Source: Saccharothrix carnea
GTDB taxonomy: Bacteria > Actinomycetota > Actinomycetes > Mycobacteriales > Pseudonocardiaceae
Length of the DNA stretch: 64,000 nt
NCBI RefSeq assembly: GCF_003014735.1
Contig: NZ_PYAX01000001.1
Span: 434,001 to 498,000 of the forward strand
Direction of reading: 5' to 3'
Both the position numbers and the translations under genes were made by a program. Below are positions 42,475 through 52,803 of the stretch, piece after piece. Within the stretch, counting starts at the first letter, position 1; the number at the start of each line of letters is the position of its first letter. Below the pieces are notes generated by a model, which did not search any database, was not told the origin of the DNA, and saw only the letters and a program-made list of their open reading frames with translations.

Positions 42475-43533
42475 TCACAGCGCCCCGAGCACGTCCTCGA
42501 CCAGGTCGGCGGTGTCCTCGCAGCCCGCGGACAGCCGGACCAGCCCCTCGGGCACCGGGTCGCCCCACTGCGCCCGCCGGTCCAGGCTGGTGTGCAGGCC
42601 GCCGAAGCTCGTGCTCGCGAACACCAGCCTCGACTTCGCCAGGAACGCCGCCACCGCGTCCGCGCCCGCCAGCTCGAACGTCAGCACCCCGCCGAACCGC
42701 CGCATCTGCTTCGCCGCGACCTCGTGCGCGGGGTCCTCCGGCGCACCCGGCCACCGCAGCCCGGTCACCGCCGGGTGGACCTTCAGCACCTCGTACAACG
42801 CCGCCGCGTTCGCCGCCTGCCTGCTCAACCGCAGGTCCAACGTGCCCAGGCCGCGGTGCGCCAGCCACGCCTCGAACGGGCCGGGGATCGCCCCACCGGT
42901 CGTCCGCGCCGCGCGCACCCGTTCCGCCAGTGCCGCATCCGAAGTGGACACGTGCCCCAACAGGACGTCGCTGTGCCCGGCGAGGGCCTTGGTGTCACTG
43001 CTCACCACCGCGTCCGCGCCCAACGACAACGGCTGCTGCCCCAACGGCGTCGCGGTCGTGTTGTCCACCGCGACCAACGCACCCGCCGCGTGCGCCGCCG
43101 CCACCAACGCCGTGATGTCGCACACGTCCAGTCCGGGGTTGGACGGCGACTCCAACAGCACCAGCCGCACACCCTCGAACGACGGGTACGGCCCGGCAGT
43201 CGGCGTCTCGACGACCTCCACCGGCATCTCCGCGACCAGCGTGCGCGTCAGGTAGTAGCCGTCGCTGGGCAACACCACCACGTCACCGGGCGCGAGCACC
43301 ACCCGCAGGAACGTCGAGATCGCGGCCATGCCGGACGGGAACAGCACGGTCTCGCCGCCGTCCAACTCGCCCAGCGCCGCCTCCAACGCCCGCCACGTCG
43401 GGTTGTGCGCCCGCCCGTACGTGTCGGTGCCGCCCAGGTGGTAGGCCGACGCGAACACGGGCCCCGCCAGGAACGGCTCACCCGGTACCGCCGGCGTCGA
43501 GTGCACGACCCGCGTGCCGTCACCCCAGGTCAC
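42475..43533 (-). CDS. Cystathionine gamma-lyase-type PLP enzyme
   Basis: A 352-residue Cys/Met metabolism enzyme. The PLP Lys is in [12 protein letters not shown]; earlier motifs are YGRAHNPTW and [10 protein letters not shown]. The C-terminus has [11 protein letters not shown] and [11 protein letters not shown]. Slightly short for the family (about 380). It could act as gamma-lyase, making cysteine from cystathionine, or as gamma-synthase; adjacency to cysteine dioxygenase favours cysteine metabolism. It overlaps gpsA by four bases. Confidence 0.85.
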   Translation of the reverse strand: MTWGDGTRVVHSTPAVPGEPFLAGPVFASAYHLGGTDTYGRAHNPTWRALEAALGELDGGETVLFPSGMAAISTFLRVVLAPGDVVVLPSDGYYLTRTLVAEMPVEVVETPTAGPYPSFEGVRLVLLESPSNPGLDVCDITALVAAAHAAGALVAVDNTTATPLGQQPLSLGADAVVSSDTKALAGHSDVLLGHVSTSDAALAERVRAARTTGGAIPGPFEAWLAHRGLGTLDLRLSRQAANAAALYEVLKVHPAVTGLRWPGAPEDPAHEVAAKQMRRFGGVLTFELAGADAVAAFLAKSRLVFASTSFGGLHTSLDRRAQWGDPVPEGLVRLSAGCEDTADLVEDVLGAL

Positions 43534-44534
43534 TGCCGTTCCGCCTTCCGCTCACGCCCGAGCAGCGCCGCCGTCAGCACGCGCGGGTCCAGTCCTTCGT
43601 GGCACACCTGGTGCACGCCGTCGGTGATCGGCATGTCCACGCCGATCCGCGCGGCCAGCTCGCGGATCGACGAGCACGACTTCACGCCCTCGGCCACCTG
43701 CCCGTGCGCCGCCTCCTGCGCCTGCGCCAACGAGTCGCCGCGCCCCAGCCGCTCCCCGAACGACCGGTTGCGCGACAACGGCGACGCGCACGTGGCCACC
43801 AGGTCGCCCAGCCCCGCCAACCCGGCGAACGTCAACGGGTCCGCCCCGAGAGCCGCGCCCAACCGCGCCGTCTCCGCGAGCCCGCGCGTGATGATCGAGG
43901 CCATGGTGTTGTCCCCGAACCCCATGCCCGCCGCCATGCCGCACGCCAGCGCGATCACGTTCTTGCACGCACCACCCAGCTCGCAGCCCACCACGTCGAC
44001 GTTCGTGTACGGCCGGAAGTACGAGTTCGAGCACGCGTGCTGCAACCGCACCGCGCGGTCGTGGTCGGTGCACGCGATGACCGTCGCGGTCGGCTGCTCG
44101 GCCGCGATCTCCTTGGCCAGGTTGGGCCCGGACACCACCGCGACCTGGTCCTCCGGCACGCCCGCCACCTCGCGGATCACCTCGCTCATCCGCTTCAACG
44201 TGCCCAGCTCGACGCCCTTGGCCAGGCTCACCAGCGTCGCGCCGTCCGGCAGCCACGGCCGCCAGCCGCTCAGGTTCTCCCGCAACGTCTGGCTCGGCAC
44301 CGCCAGCACCACCGCCTGCGCACCGGCCAGCGCCTTCTCCGCGTCCGAGGTGGCCGCCAGGTTCGCCGGCAGCGTCACGTCCGGCAGGTAGTCGGTGTTG
44401 ACCCGGCCCTTCGAGATGGCGTCGGCCACCTCGGGGCGCCGCGCCCACAGCACCACGTCCGTGCCGGAGTCGGCCAGCACCTTGGCGAAGGCGGTGCCCC
44501 ACGACCCGGCGCCCAGCACCGCGACCCGGTCCAC
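43530..44534 (-). CDS. gpsA: Glycerol-3-phosphate dehydrogenase [NAD(P)+]
   Basis: A 334-residue enzyme that makes sn-glycerol-3-phosphate for phospholipids. NAD motif [17 protein letters not shown] at residue 8, and the active-site segment [19 protein letters not shown] with the catalytic Lys. It is one base from the plsC gene upstream, linking the first two steps of phosphatidic acid synthesis. Confidence 0.96.
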   Translation of the reverse strand: MDRVAVLGAGSWGTAFAKVLADSGTDVVLWARRPEVADAISKGRVNTDYLPDVTLPANLAATSDAEKALAGAQAVVLAVPSQTLRENLSGWRPWLPDGATLVSLAKGVELGTLKRMSEVIREVAGVPEDQVAVVSGPNLAKEIAAEQPTATVIACTDHDRAVRLQHACSNSYFRPYTNVDVVGCELGGACKNVIALACGMAAGMGFGDNTMASIITRGLAETARLGAALGADPLTFAGLAGLGDLVATCASPLSRNRSFGERLGRGDSLAQAQEAAHGQVAEGVKSCSSIRELAARIGVDMPITDGVHQVCHEGLDPRVLTAALLGRERKAERQ

Positions 44535-44535
44535 G

Positions 44536-45237
44536 TCAGGCCTTCTTCTGGTAGAAGCCGTCGGGCGCCTGCTCCTGGCGGATGTCCGCGAGCAGGTCCT
44601 TGACCTCGGTCATCAGCACGTCGGTCACCTCGCGCAGCAGGGCCAGGTTCTGCGGCTGCTGCCGGTAGGCGTCCAGGTCGACCGGCGGGCCGACCTTCGT
44701 CACCACGGTCTTGCGCGGGAAGGGCCGGAACTTCTTCCGGTAGTGGTCGTAGACCTCGCGCGTGCCCCACCGGGCCGCCGGCAGCACCGGCACGTCGTGC
44801 TCAAGCGCGAGCCGCGCCACCCCGGTGCGCGAGGTCATCGGCCAGCCGTCCGGGTCGCGGGTGATCGTGCCCTCCGGGTAGATGATCACGACCAGGCCCT
44901 GCTCCAGGGCCTCGTGCGCGGCGCGCAGGCTCTGCTGGGCGTCCGCCGTGCCGCGGTAGACCGGGATCTGCCGGGCGCCCTTGACCACGGCGCCGAGGAC
45001 CGGGACGTTCCACAGGCTGTGCTTGGCGAGGAAGTGCGGCACGCGGCCCTGCTTGTGCGTGAAGACGGCGTCGTACACGGGGTCCAGGTGCGACACGTGG
45101 TTCATCACGATGAGCGCCCCTCCCGTCTTCGGCACCTGCTCCGCGCCTTCGTTGCGCCGCCGCGCCATCAGCGCGGTGGCGGGGTAGAAGACCGCCGCGG
45201 CGAGCCCGACCCAGAAGCCGCCCTTCTCCTTGGCCAC
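44536..45237 (-). CDS. plsC: 1-acyl-sn-glycerol-3-phosphate acyltransferase
   Basis: A 233-residue membrane acyltransferase. Catalytic HX4D box NHVSHLD near residue 44 and PEGTITR near 115. An N-terminal helix ([18 protein letters not shown]) anchors it. The GTG at 45237 follows GGGAG; the frame is open further upstream. Its coupling to gpsA supports a role in phosphatidic acid synthesis. Confidence 0.92.
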   Translation of the reverse strand: MAKEKGGFWVGLAAAVFYPATALMARRRNEGAEQVPKTGGALIVMNHVSHLDPVYDAVFTHKQGRVPHFLAKHSLWNVPVLGAVVKGARQIPVYRGTADAQQSLRAAHEALEQGLVVIIYPEGTITRDPDGWPMTSRTGVARLALEHDVPVLPAARWGTREVYDHYRKKFRPFPRKTVVTKVGPPVDLDAYRQQPQNLALLREVTDVLMTEVKDLLADIRQEQAPDGFYQKKA

Positions 45238-45346
45238 GTGCACTCCCTCTTCGTCGTGGACCTGGAGTCTTCCCCACGTCGCCGGAGGCGACAATCAAAC
45301 GCGAGGCCACTGGCCAGGTCCAGCCGGCATCCGGGAGTATGGCGGT

Positions 45347-45955
45347 GTGCGAGCCGACGTCGACCTGGTGGTGCCGGTCAAGGCGCTGGAACGGGCCAAG
45401 TCACGACTCGTCGGCCACCGCCTGGACCGTCCCGCCCTGGCCCTGGCCTTCGCCCTGGACACCATCGCCGCCGCGCTGCCCGCGGTGCGCCGTGTGTTGG
45501 CCGTCACGTCCGACCCGTCGGTCGCCGCCGAACTGCGCGGCCTCGGCGTCGAATCCGCACCCGGCCCGGAAGGCCTGAACGAGTCGCTCCGCTTCGGCTT
45601 CCGGCTGCTGCGCGCCCGTGACGCCGGCTCCGTGATCGGCGCCCTCCAAGCCGACCTGCCCGCACTGCGGACCGCGGACCTCGCCGCGGCCCTGGCGACG
45701 GCACGCGGCCGCGCGTTCTGCCCGGACCGCCAGGGCACGGGCACGACGCTCCTGCTCTCGTCCCCGGGCGGCGACCTCGCCCCGGCCTTCGGCGTCGGAT
45801 CGGCGGCCGCCCACACGGCGTCGGGCGCCGCACCGCTGCTCGGCCCGTGGCCGTCGTTGCGGCACGACGTGGACACCGCCGAAGACCTGCGACTGGCGGC
45901 GGACCTGGGCCTGGGCCCACGCACCGCCGCCACCGTCGCCCCGGTCGGCGGCTGA
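45347..45955 (+). CDS. cofC: Phosphoenolpyruvate/2-phospho-L-lactate guanylyltransferase (F420 synthesis)
   Basis: A 202-residue nucleotidyl-transferase of the CofC/FbiD family, which activates PEP or phospholactate with GTP for coenzyme F420. Motifs: DLVVPVKALERAKSRL (phosphate loop), VTSDPSVAAELRGLG and the metal-binding GALQADLPAL, and SLRHDVDTAEDL. The GTG at 45347 starts the conserved block. In mycobacteria FbiD (Rv2983) also sits between gpsA and ppk1. Other F420 genes are not in the window. Confidence 0.92.
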   Translation: MRADVDLVVPVKALERAKSRLVGHRLDRPALALAFALDTIAAALPAVRRVLAVTSDPSVAAELRGLGVESAPGPEGLNESLRFGFRLLRARDAGSVIGALQADLPALRTADLAAALATARGRAFCPDRQGTGTTLLLSSPGGDLAPAFGVGSAAAHTASGAAPLLGPWPSLRHDVDTAEDLRLAADLGLGPRTAATVAPVGG

Positions 45956-45977
45956 CCGCCGAACCCCGACCGTCACA

Positions 45978-47531
45978 TCAGCAACACGGCTCTCCGGGCG
46001 TGCAGCGACCGACGAGCATCGGGCACGCGTAGCCGTAGTCGGGGTCGGGCGCCAACGGCAACCTCCGGCGCGGGCTCTCCGCCGGCCGCACGACCGCGTC
46101 CACGGCGCCCGTCCTCAACGTCACCTTGGTGTGCGAAGCCTGCGCCTCGTACGCCCCGGAGGTGAGCTTCACCACCTCCACGCCACGGGCCAGGTCTGCC
46201 ACGAACACCCGCCCCCGGTGCCAGTACGGCGCGAACGACACCGCGCCCTCGGGCCGCCAGTACGCCACCTGGATCGGGTTCGCCGGGTCGCTGATGTCCA
46301 GGAACCGCGTCCCCTGCTCGTACCAGGAGTACGCGACGATCCGCTCGTGGACGTCGAAGTAGTGCGCCGAGCAGAACACGTCCGGACCCGGCAGCGTGCC
46401 CTCCTGGTCGTCCGGCGACCACACGCCCACCGTCTTGAGGTGGAACGGCCGCTCCGGCGTCGCCCGCCACGACTCGCCACCGGTGGAACCCGCCAGCGAC
46501 GAGATGACGAACCGGCCCTGGTCCTCGCACGTGGCCGAGCCGAACGCCTCCTCGGTGTGCAGCAGCAGGCTGCCGGCCGGGTGCTCGCGCGACGGCTTGG
46601 GACCGTCCTTCAGCGTCCGCCCGACCGGCCGGAACGAGTTGTGCGAGAACGAGGTCGGCATGTCCGGCTTCGGCGCCGCGCCGCCCGCGTACGGCACCGG
46701 GTCCACCGGCGTCGCCTCGCGCACCCGCCCGCTCAACGGATCGCGGTGCCACCCGCGCGTGTGGTAGCCACGCGTCCCACCGGTGCCCGCCACCCAGGCG
46801 ACGCCCGCCGCGTCCACCTGGACGTCGTGCGTCATGTGCGTCTCGCCCTGGTTGCGGTTGAGGTCCACGTACGTGCTCAGGGTCTTCGGGTCGCGCGGGT
46901 CGCGGATGTCGGTGACGAACACCTTGCCGGATCGCCGGTACGTGTCCGGATCGGTGGACGGCGTGCCGTCGTAGCCGGTCGTCCACAGGTACGAGCAGTC
47001 GTTGACGCACGACGTGATGTGCCCGGTGCCCATCGGCGCGAAGCTCAGCAGCTCCAGCCGCGCCGGGTCGGCCGCCGACACGAAGTACACGCCGGTCGGC
47101 CGGTCGGCACCGGCCTGCCGGCCGAACGCGCTGCGCTCGCGGGCCAGGAACACCAGCTTGCGGTTCGGGTCGACGGTGACGTCCTCGTTCTCCCAGAACC
47201 GCTGCTCGGGATCGTCGCCCGGCAGCGCCAGCTCCTGCTTGGTCAGGTGGTCGAGCAGCCGGGGCCGGTCGACGTCGGTCACGTCGTAGGTCTTCAACCC
47301 GAACGTGCCGCTCAAGAACATCACGTCGCGCCGGCGGTACTGCATGAAGTTGATGGAGACGGCGCCTTCGGTCTCGGGAACGGCCGCCCGCAGCTCCACG
47401 TTCTTCGCCGCCGCCGGCAAACCGGTCCGCTCCGCCTCCGGCGCGGACGCCTCGGCCGCCACGCCCGTGCCCTGACCGGCCAGCACACCGCCGACCAGCA
47501 CCGCGCTCAACACCCCTGCCACAACCCTCAT
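45978..47531 (-). CDS. Secreted LVIVD-repeat beta-propeller protein
   Basis: A 517-residue exported protein. The signal peptide is [19 protein letters not shown], followed by repeats of the LVIVD type such as [19 protein letters not shown] and [18 protein letters not shown]. The C-terminal tail is Cys-rich ([14 protein letters not shown]). Such proteins are predicted propellers of unknown function. The ATG at 47531 has GAAGGGAG upstream. Confidence 0.82.
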   Translation of the reverse strand: MRVVAGVLSAVLVGGVLAGQGTGVAAEASAPEAERTGLPAAAKNVELRAAVPETEGAVSINFMQYRRRDVMFLSGTFGLKTYDVTDVDRPRLLDHLTKQELALPGDDPEQRFWENEDVTVDPNRKLVFLARERSAFGRQAGADRPTGVYFVSAADPARLELLSFAPMGTGHITSCVNDCSYLWTTGYDGTPSTDPDTYRRSGKVFVTDIRDPRDPKTLSTYVDLNRNQGETHMTHDVQVDAAGVAWVAGTGGTRGYHTRGWHRDPLSGRVREATPVDPVPYAGGAAPKPDMPTSFSHNSFRPVGRTLKDGPKPSREHPAGSLLLHTEEAFGSATCEDQGRFVISSLAGSTGGESWRATPERPFHLKTVGVWSPDDQEGTLPGPDVFCSAHYFDVHERIVAYSWYEQGTRFLDISDPANPIQVAYWRPEGAVSFAPYWHRGRVFVADLARGVEVVKLTSGAYEAQASHTKVTLRTGAVDAVVRPAESPRRRLPLAPDPDYGYACPMLVGRCTPGEPCC

Positions 47532-47618
47532 GCCGACTCCCTTCGGTGATGAGGCCACTCCGGAGCGTGGCAGCGCCTCCCGACCACCCACCACCCGCCG
47601 ATCGGCTAGCTTTTGCCC

Positions 47619-47825
47619 GTGACCGAGCACCCGCGCGAGCAGGCCACGGTGAGCGCCCATCACCCGGACGGCTCAGTGACCGTGCTGCGCGACGACGGCG
47701 TGCTGGTGGACGCGTCGGCGCAAGCCGTCGCCGAAGGCGGCTGGCGCTCGCTGCGCCCCGGCCAACGGGTCACCCTCGTGCGGGATACCGCCGGCACCGT
47801 GCGAGGCGTACTGCTCCCCGCGTGA
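47619..47825 (+). CDS. Small OB-fold (cold-shock-like) protein
   Basis: A 68-residue protein. Its pattern [19 protein letters not shown] ... [16 protein letters not shown] ... GTVRGVLLP resembles a cold-shock domain but lacks the RNA-binding aromatic pair (GFGFI). It may be a degenerate or specialised CSD. The GTG at 47619 is likely; a TTG at 47613 is in frame. It lies 71 bases before ppk1. Confidence 0.7.
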   Translation: MTEHPREQATVSAHHPDGSVTVLRDDGVLVDASAQAVAEGGWRSLRPGQRVTLVRDTAGTVRGVLLPA

Positions 47826-47896
47826 CTCCGGGTGTGACGCGGAGTTCACTTCTCGGTCGGCTCCGCTCAGCGCGCCGTCGCCCATATTGGGGAACA

Positions 47897-50176
47897 ATGC
47901 TGATCGTGAGCACGGACAACACTCCCGAGCAGCCCGCGCCCAAGCGACGGACGAGGACGCCGAGGGCGACCGCCCCGGCGGCAGCGGGCACCCCTCGCCG
48001 CCGACCGCGTCCGGCCACCCGCCGGGGCAGCACGCGTGCCACGCCGCTGCAGGACGTCGAGGCGCCCACTCGGTCGTTCCCGGGCTCACCACCGGCCGCC
48101 ACGGCCACCGAGGCGCAGGCCGACCTGCCCGACGACCGGTACTTCAACCGGGAGCTGTCCTGGTTGGACTTCAACGCCAGGGTGCTCGCGCTGGCCGAGG
48201 ACGCCTCCCAGCCGCTGCTGGAGCGGGCGAAGTTCCTGGCCATCTTCGCGTCGAACCTGGACGAGTTCTACATGGTGCGGGTCGCGGGCCTGAAGCGCCG
48301 CGACGAGACGGGCCTGTCGGTGCGCAGCGCGGACGGGCTCACCCCGCGCGAGCAGCTGTCCAGCATCTCCAAGCGCACCCAGGAGCTGGTCGAGCAGCAC
48401 GCCAGGGCGTTCCTCGACCACGTGCAGCCGGAGCTGGAGAAGCACGGCATCAGCATCGTCAACTGGGCGCAGCTGACCGACTTCGAGAAGCTGCGGCTGA
48501 CGAACTACTTCACCGACCAGGTGTTCCCGGTGCTCACGCCGCTGGCCGTGGACGCCGCGCACCCGTTCCCCTACATCTCCGGCCTGTCGCTGAACCTCGC
48601 CGTGACGGTCCGCGACCCGGAGGGCGGCGCGGAGCGGTTCGCGCGCATCAAGGTTCCCGACAACGTGCCCCGCCTGGTCCGCGTGGAGAGCGACCGGACC
48701 AGCCCCACGGCGACGTTCCTGCCGTTGGAAGACCTCATCGCGGCCCACTTGGGCGAGCTGTTCGCGGGCATGCAGGTGATCGAGTGCCACGCCTTCCGGG
48801 TCACCCGCAACGCCGACCTGGAGGTCGAGGAGGACCAGGACGAGGACCTGCTCAAGTCGTTGGAGCGGGAACTCGCCCGCCGCCGGTTCGGGCCGCCGGT
48901 CCGGCTGGAGATCGCCGACGACATGACCGAGCACATGCTGGAACGGCTGCTGCGCGAGCTGGAGGTCGACCCGCACGACGTCGTCCAGGTGCCCGGCCTG
49001 CTGGACCTGTCGTCGCTGTGGCAGCTCTACGGCGTGGACCGCAAGCAGCTCAAGGACGCGCCGTTCGTGCCCGCGACGCACTCGGCGTTCGGCGAGCGGG
49101 AGACGCCGAAGAGCATCTTCGCCACCCTGCGCGAGGGTGACGTGCTGGTGCACCACCCGTACGACTCGTTCTCCACGTCCGTCCAGCGGTTCATCGAGCA
49201 GGCCGCGGCCGACCCGCGCGTGCTGGCCATCAAGCAGACCCTGTACCGCACCTCCGGCGACTCCCCGATCGTGGACGCGCTCATCGACGCGGCCGAGGCG
49301 GGCAAGCAGGTCGTGGCGCTGGTGGAGATCAAGGCGCGGTTCGACGAGCAGGCGAACATCAAGTGGGCGCGTCAGCTGGAGAAGGCGGGCGTGCACGTCG
49401 TCTACGGCCTGATGGGGCTCAAGACGCACTGCAAGACGTCGTTGGTGGTGCGGCAGGAGGGCTCGCGGATCCAGCGGTACTGCCACATCGGCACCGGCAA
49501 CTACAACCCGAAGACGGCCCGGCTGTACGAGGACATCGGCATCCTCACCGCCGAGCCGACCATCGGCGCGGACCTCACCGACCTGTTCAACGTGCTCACC
49601 GGGTACGCCAGGCAGGACCACTACCGCAGCCTGCTGGTCGCGCCCTACGGCGTGCGGCGCGGGATCGTGGAGCGCATCGAGCGGGAGATCGAGCACGCCC
49701 GCGCCGGTGCGCCCGCCGGGGTGCGCATCAAGGTGAACTCGCTGGTGGACGAGCAGGTCATCGACTCGCTGTACCGGGCGTCGCAGGCGGGCGTTCGGGT
49801 GGACGTGGTCGTGCGGGGTGTGTGCGCGCTGAAGCCGGGTATCAAGGGGCTGTCGGAGAACATCCACGTCCGGTCCATCCTCGGCCGGTTCCTGGAGCAC
49901 TCGCGGGTGTTCCACTTCGTCGGCTGCGGCGAGCACTGGATCGGCAGCGCCGACATGATGCACCGCAACCTGGACCGGCGGGTCGAGGTGCAGGTGCGGG
50001 TGACCGATCCGAAGCTCACCGCGCAGCTCGACGCGATGATGGACTCGGCGCTGGAGCCGACCACGCGGTGCTGGGTGCTGCAACCGGACGGCGAGTGGGA
50101 GGCGTCCCCGGCGGACGGCACGAGCGTGCGCGACCACCAGACCGAGATGCTGCGCAGCCACCGCGCGCTGGGGTGA
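47897..50176 (+). CDS. ppk1: Polyphosphate kinase 1
   Basis: A 759-residue enzyme that reversibly makes polyphosphate from ATP. Motifs: [17 protein letters not shown] (N domain), [17 protein letters not shown], and the autophosphorylated His in [18 protein letters not shown]. An extra N-terminal Pro/Arg/Thr-rich segment of about 80 residues precedes the conserved core. The ATG at 47897 follows GGGGA. The stop is 4 bases before mutT1, indicating one operon. Confidence 0.95.
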   Translation: MLIVSTDNTPEQPAPKRRTRTPRATAPAAAGTPRRRPRPATRRGSTRATPLQDVEAPTRSFPGSPPAATATEAQADLPDDRYFNRELSWLDFNARVLALAEDASQPLLERAKFLAIFASNLDEFYMVRVAGLKRRDETGLSVRSADGLTPREQLSSISKRTQELVEQHARAFLDHVQPELEKHGISIVNWAQLTDFEKLRLTNYFTDQVFPVLTPLAVDAAHPFPYISGLSLNLAVTVRDPEGGAERFARIKVPDNVPRLVRVESDRTSPTATFLPLEDLIAAHLGELFAGMQVIECHAFRVTRNADLEVEEDQDEDLLKSLERELARRRFGPPVRLEIADDMTEHMLERLLRELEVDPHDVVQVPGLLDLSSLWQLYGVDRKQLKDAPFVPATHSAFGERETPKSIFATLREGDVLVHHPYDSFSTSVQRFIEQAAADPRVLAIKQTLYRTSGDSPIVDALIDAAEAGKQVVALVEIKARFDEQANIKWARQLEKAGVHVVYGLMGLKTHCKTSLVVRQEGSRIQRYCHIGTGNYNPKTARLYEDIGILTAEPTIGADLTDLFNVLTGYARQDHYRSLLVAPYGVRRGIVERIEREIEHARAGAPAGVRIKVNSLVDEQVIDSLYRASQAGVRVDVVVRGVCALKPGIKGLSENIHVRSILGRFLEHSRVFHFVGCGEHWIGSADMMHRNLDRRVEVQVRVTDPKLTAQLDAMMDSALEPTTRCWVLQPDGEWEASPADGTSVRDHQTEMLRSHRALG

Positions 50177-50180
50177 GTCG

Positions 50181-51095
50181 TTGATCCGGGCGGCCGGCGC
50201 CGTGCTGTGGCGCGAGGGTTCCGTGGCGGTCGTGCACCGACCGCGTTATGACGACTGGTCCCTGCCCAAGGGCAAGTTGGACGCCGGTGAGACCGTGCCC
50301 GCCGCGGCGGTGCGGGAGGTGCTGGAGGAGACCGGGTTCCACGCCACCCTCGGCCGCTACCTGTGCCGGGTGTCGTACCGGGCTTTCGGCAGGCCGAAGG
50401 TCGTGGACTACTTCAGCGCGCGGGCCGGGTCGGGTGCGTTCGAGCCGAACGACGAGGTGGACGAGCTGCGGTGGGTGCCGGTCGCCGAGGCGGCGACGCT
50501 GGTGACGTCGGACACCGACCGCACCGTGCTGGCGGCGTTCACGGCGGAGCCCGCGGACCTGGCGACGGTGTTGCTGGTGCGGCACGCGAAGGCGGGCAAG
50601 CGGGACAACTGGCCGGGTGACGACGACCTGCGGCCGTTGAGCTCGGCGGGGTGGCGGCAGGCGGGCGGGCTGCGGTCGATGCTGCCGTTGTGGGGGCCGG
50701 CGCGGGTGCACGCCGCGCCTCGCGTGCGGTGCGTGGAGACCGTGCAGGGAGTGGCGGAGGACCTGGGCGGTGGCGTGCTGCTGGAGCCGCGGCTGTCCGA
50801 GGAGGGGTACTGGCCGGACCGCGAGGCCGGGCTGGTGCGCCTGCTGGAGATCGCCGACGGGGCCGGCACGCCGGTCGTGTGCAGCCAGGGCGGCGTGATT
50901 CCGGACATCGTGTCCACCCTCGCCGACCTGGGCGGTCTGTCGTTGGACGGCACCCCGTGCAAGAAGGGCAGCACCTGGCTGCTGGCGTTCCGCCGGCCGG
51001 AGCCGGGGTGGTCCACTTCGGACTCGCACACGTCCTGGCCGCGGCTGGTCTCGGCCCACTACTTCCCCACCGCCCTGCCCGTGCCCACGACCTGA
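50181..51095 (+). CDS. mutT1: MutT1-like NUDIX hydrolase fused to phosphohistidine-phosphatase domain
   Basis: A 304-residue fusion. Residues 1-140 are a NUDIX domain with box GKLDAGETVPAAAVREVLEE. Residues about 140-304 form a histidine-phosphatase domain beginning LLVRHAKAG (the RHG motif reads RHA). The mycobacterial MutT1 (Rv2985) has the same layout and acts on 8-oxo-GTP and Ap(n)A. The start is TTG at 50181, four bases after ppk1. Confidence 0.92.
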   Translation: MIRAAGAVLWREGSVAVVHRPRYDDWSLPKGKLDAGETVPAAAVREVLEETGFHATLGRYLCRVSYRAFGRPKVVDYFSARAGSGAFEPNDEVDELRWVPVAEAATLVTSDTDRTVLAAFTAEPADLATVLLVRHAKAGKRDNWPGDDDLRPLSSAGWRQAGGLRSMLPLWGPARVHAAPRVRCVETVQGVAEDLGGGVLLEPRLSEEGYWPDREAGLVRLLEIADGAGTPVVCSQGGVIPDIVSTLADLGGLSLDGTPCKKGSTWLLAFRRPEPGWSTSDSHTSWPRLVSAHYFPTALPVPTT

Positions 51096-51211
51096 CCGGC
51101 GGGGTGCCGAAGCTTCGGGGTCCCGCCGTCCGACAGCACGGCGTCGGCCGCCGGAAACGGCCGCTGAGACGCGCTCTGCGGGCCTCGCACGCGCCTCCTG
51201 GACAGTTACAG

Positions 51212-51251
51212 CGCTCAGGGCCCGGTGCGCGTCCGCACCGGGCCCTGAGCG
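51212..51251. terminator. Bidirectional terminator between mutT1 and hupB
   Basis: An 18-bp perfect stem, 51212-51229 with 51234-51251, and a 4-base CGTC loop. It is between the convergent mutT1 (ending 51095) and hupB (ending 51290), and is one of the strongest hairpins in the window. Confidence 0.85.
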
Positions 51252-51289
51252 TGTGTTGCGTACCTGGCCGGTGATCACCCGGCCCGGTG

Positions 51290-51976
51290 TCACTTCTTCT
51301 TGGCCGGGGCCTTCTTCGCCGCGGGCTTCGCGGCTGCGGCCGTGGTGGCCTTCGCCGTCGTCGCCTTCGGCGCGGTGGCCTTCTTCGCCGCCGTGGCGGG
51401 CTTGGCCGCCGTCGTCGCCTTGGCCGCCGTAGTCTTCGCGGCGGTGGCCTTGGTCGCGGTGCTCTTGGCAGGCGCGGCCTTGGTGGCGGTCGCGGCGGGC
51501 TTCGCCGCCGCGGCGGTCCGGCGGGTCGCCGGGGCCTTCGTGGCTGCCGCAGCCGCACGGGTCGCGGTACCGGTGCTGCGCGTCGCGCGCGCAGTGGTGG
51601 TACGCGCGGTGGTGCTGCGGGTCGCCGGCGCCTTCGTCGCGGCGGCCGGCTTGGCCGCCGCGGCCGCGGCGGGCTTGGCGGCCGTGACGCGCGGCAGCTT
51701 CTTCGTGCCGCTGATGACGTCCTTGAACGTCGAACCCGCGCGGAACGCGGGAACGTTGGTCTTCTTGACCTTCACGGTCTCACCGGTGCGCGGGTTGCGA
51801 GCGGTGCGGGCCGCACGGGCACGCTTCTCGAAGACACCGAAGCCGGTGATGTTGACCTTCTCGCCCTTGTGGACGCTGCGGACGATGACGTCGACGATGC
51901 CGTCGACAGCGGCAGCGGCGTTCTTCTTGTCGCCAAGGCGCTCGGCGAGCGCCTCGATGAGCTGGGCCTTGTTCAC
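51290..51976 (-). CDS. hupB: HU-like nucleoid protein with Lys/Ala-rich tail
   Basis: A 228-residue histone-like protein. Residues 1-90 form the HU fold ([39 protein letters not shown]). Residues about 105-228 are an Ala/Lys/Thr-rich tail resembling eukaryotic linker histone H1, as in mycobacterial HupB. The tail may bind DNA and be modified. It is followed upstream by leuD on the same strand. Confidence 0.95.
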   Translation of the reverse strand: MNKAQLIEALAERLGDKKNAAAAVDGIVDVIVRSVHKGEKVNITGFGVFEKRARAARTARNPRTGETVKVKKTNVPAFRAGSTFKDVISGTKKLPRVTAAKPAAAAAAKPAAATKAPATRSTTARTTTARATRSTGTATRAAAAATKAPATRRTAAAAKPAATATKAAPAKSTATKATAAKTTAAKATTAAKPATAAKKATAPKATTAKATTAAAAKPAAKKAPAKKK

Positions 51977-52135
51977 CTTCAGTCCCTCCCAGGACGCTCA
52001 CGGCCCTAGTCGGGCCGACTGATTGCCCACGGTAAGCCCATATGCAAGGAAATACCAATCGCCACGCCAGATTTTCCGTTGTGGCGTGGGCAATTACGAC
52101 CTGTCGAGGGACACCCCGGGGGGCCGTCGCGGGTT

Positions 52136-52182
52136 CGAAGGGGTCGGATTACCGCTGTTCGGAGGGGAATCCGACCCCTTCG
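52136..52182. terminator. leuD terminator
   Basis: CGAAGGGGTCGGATT at 52136-52150 pairs exactly with AATCCGACCCCTTCG at 52168-52182, with a 17-base loop. It lies 3 bases past the leuD stop and is the likely end of the leuCD transcript, separating it from hupB. The rest of the 209-base gap holds an imperfect inverted repeat around 52059-52094 and presumably the hupB promoter. Confidence 0.7.
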
Positions 52183-52185
52183 CAG

Positions 52186-52788
52186 TCACCCCGCGGGCAG
52201 CGGATCGGTAGTCGGCAACCAACCCGGCCTGCGCTGCTCGAACTCGGTGATGTCATCGGCGTGCCGCAGGGTCAGGGCGATGTCGTCCAATCCCTCCAGC
52301 AGCCGCCAGCGGGTGTACTCGTCGACGGTGAAGGGTGCGGTGAAGTCCTTCGCCACAACCGTGTTCGCGGTCAGGTCGACGGTGACCTCGGTGCCGGGCT
52401 CGTTCTCCAGCAGCTTCCACAGCAATTCGACATCGGACTGCTCGCACTGGGCCGCCACGAGGCCCTGCTTGCCCGCGTTGCCCCGGAAGATGTCGGCGAA
52501 CCGGGACGAGATGACCACCCGGAAGCCGTAATCCATGAGCGCCCAGACGGCGTGCTCGCGGGACGACCCGGTGCCGAAATCGGGCCCGGCGACCAGCACG
52601 CTGCCCGCCCGGAAAGGCTCCTGGTTGAGCACGAACTGCTCATCGCCGCGCCAGGCGGCGAACAGGCCGTCCTCGAAGCCCGTGCGGGTCACGCGCTTGA
52701 GGTAGACGGCCGGGATGATCTGGTCGGTGTCCACGTTGGACCTGCGCAGCGGAACACCGACCCCGGTGTGCGTGGTGAACGCTTCCAT
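52186..52788 (-). CDS. leuD: 3-isopropylmalate dehydratase small subunit
   Basis: A 200-residue subunit of isopropylmalate isomerase in leucine synthesis. Motifs: [17 protein letters not shown] and [17 protein letters not shown]. It lies 15 bases after leuC in a leuCD operon. Confidence 0.96.
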   Translation of the reverse strand: MEAFTTHTGVGVPLRRSNVDTDQIIPAVYLKRVTRTGFEDGLFAAWRGDEQFVLNQEPFRAGSVLVAGPDFGTGSSREHAVWALMDYGFRVVISSRFADIFRGNAGKQGLVAAQCEQSDVELLWKLLENEPGTEVTVDLTANTVVAKDFTAPFTVDEYTRWRLLEGLDDIALTLRHADDITEFEQRRPGWLPTTDPLPAG

Positions 52789-52803
52789 GTTCGTAGAACT
52801 CCC

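Noticed and set aside
47826-47896. A Pho box ahead of ppk1
   Set aside because: Only one GTTCACT-like element at about 47840 is present, without the second direct repeat.
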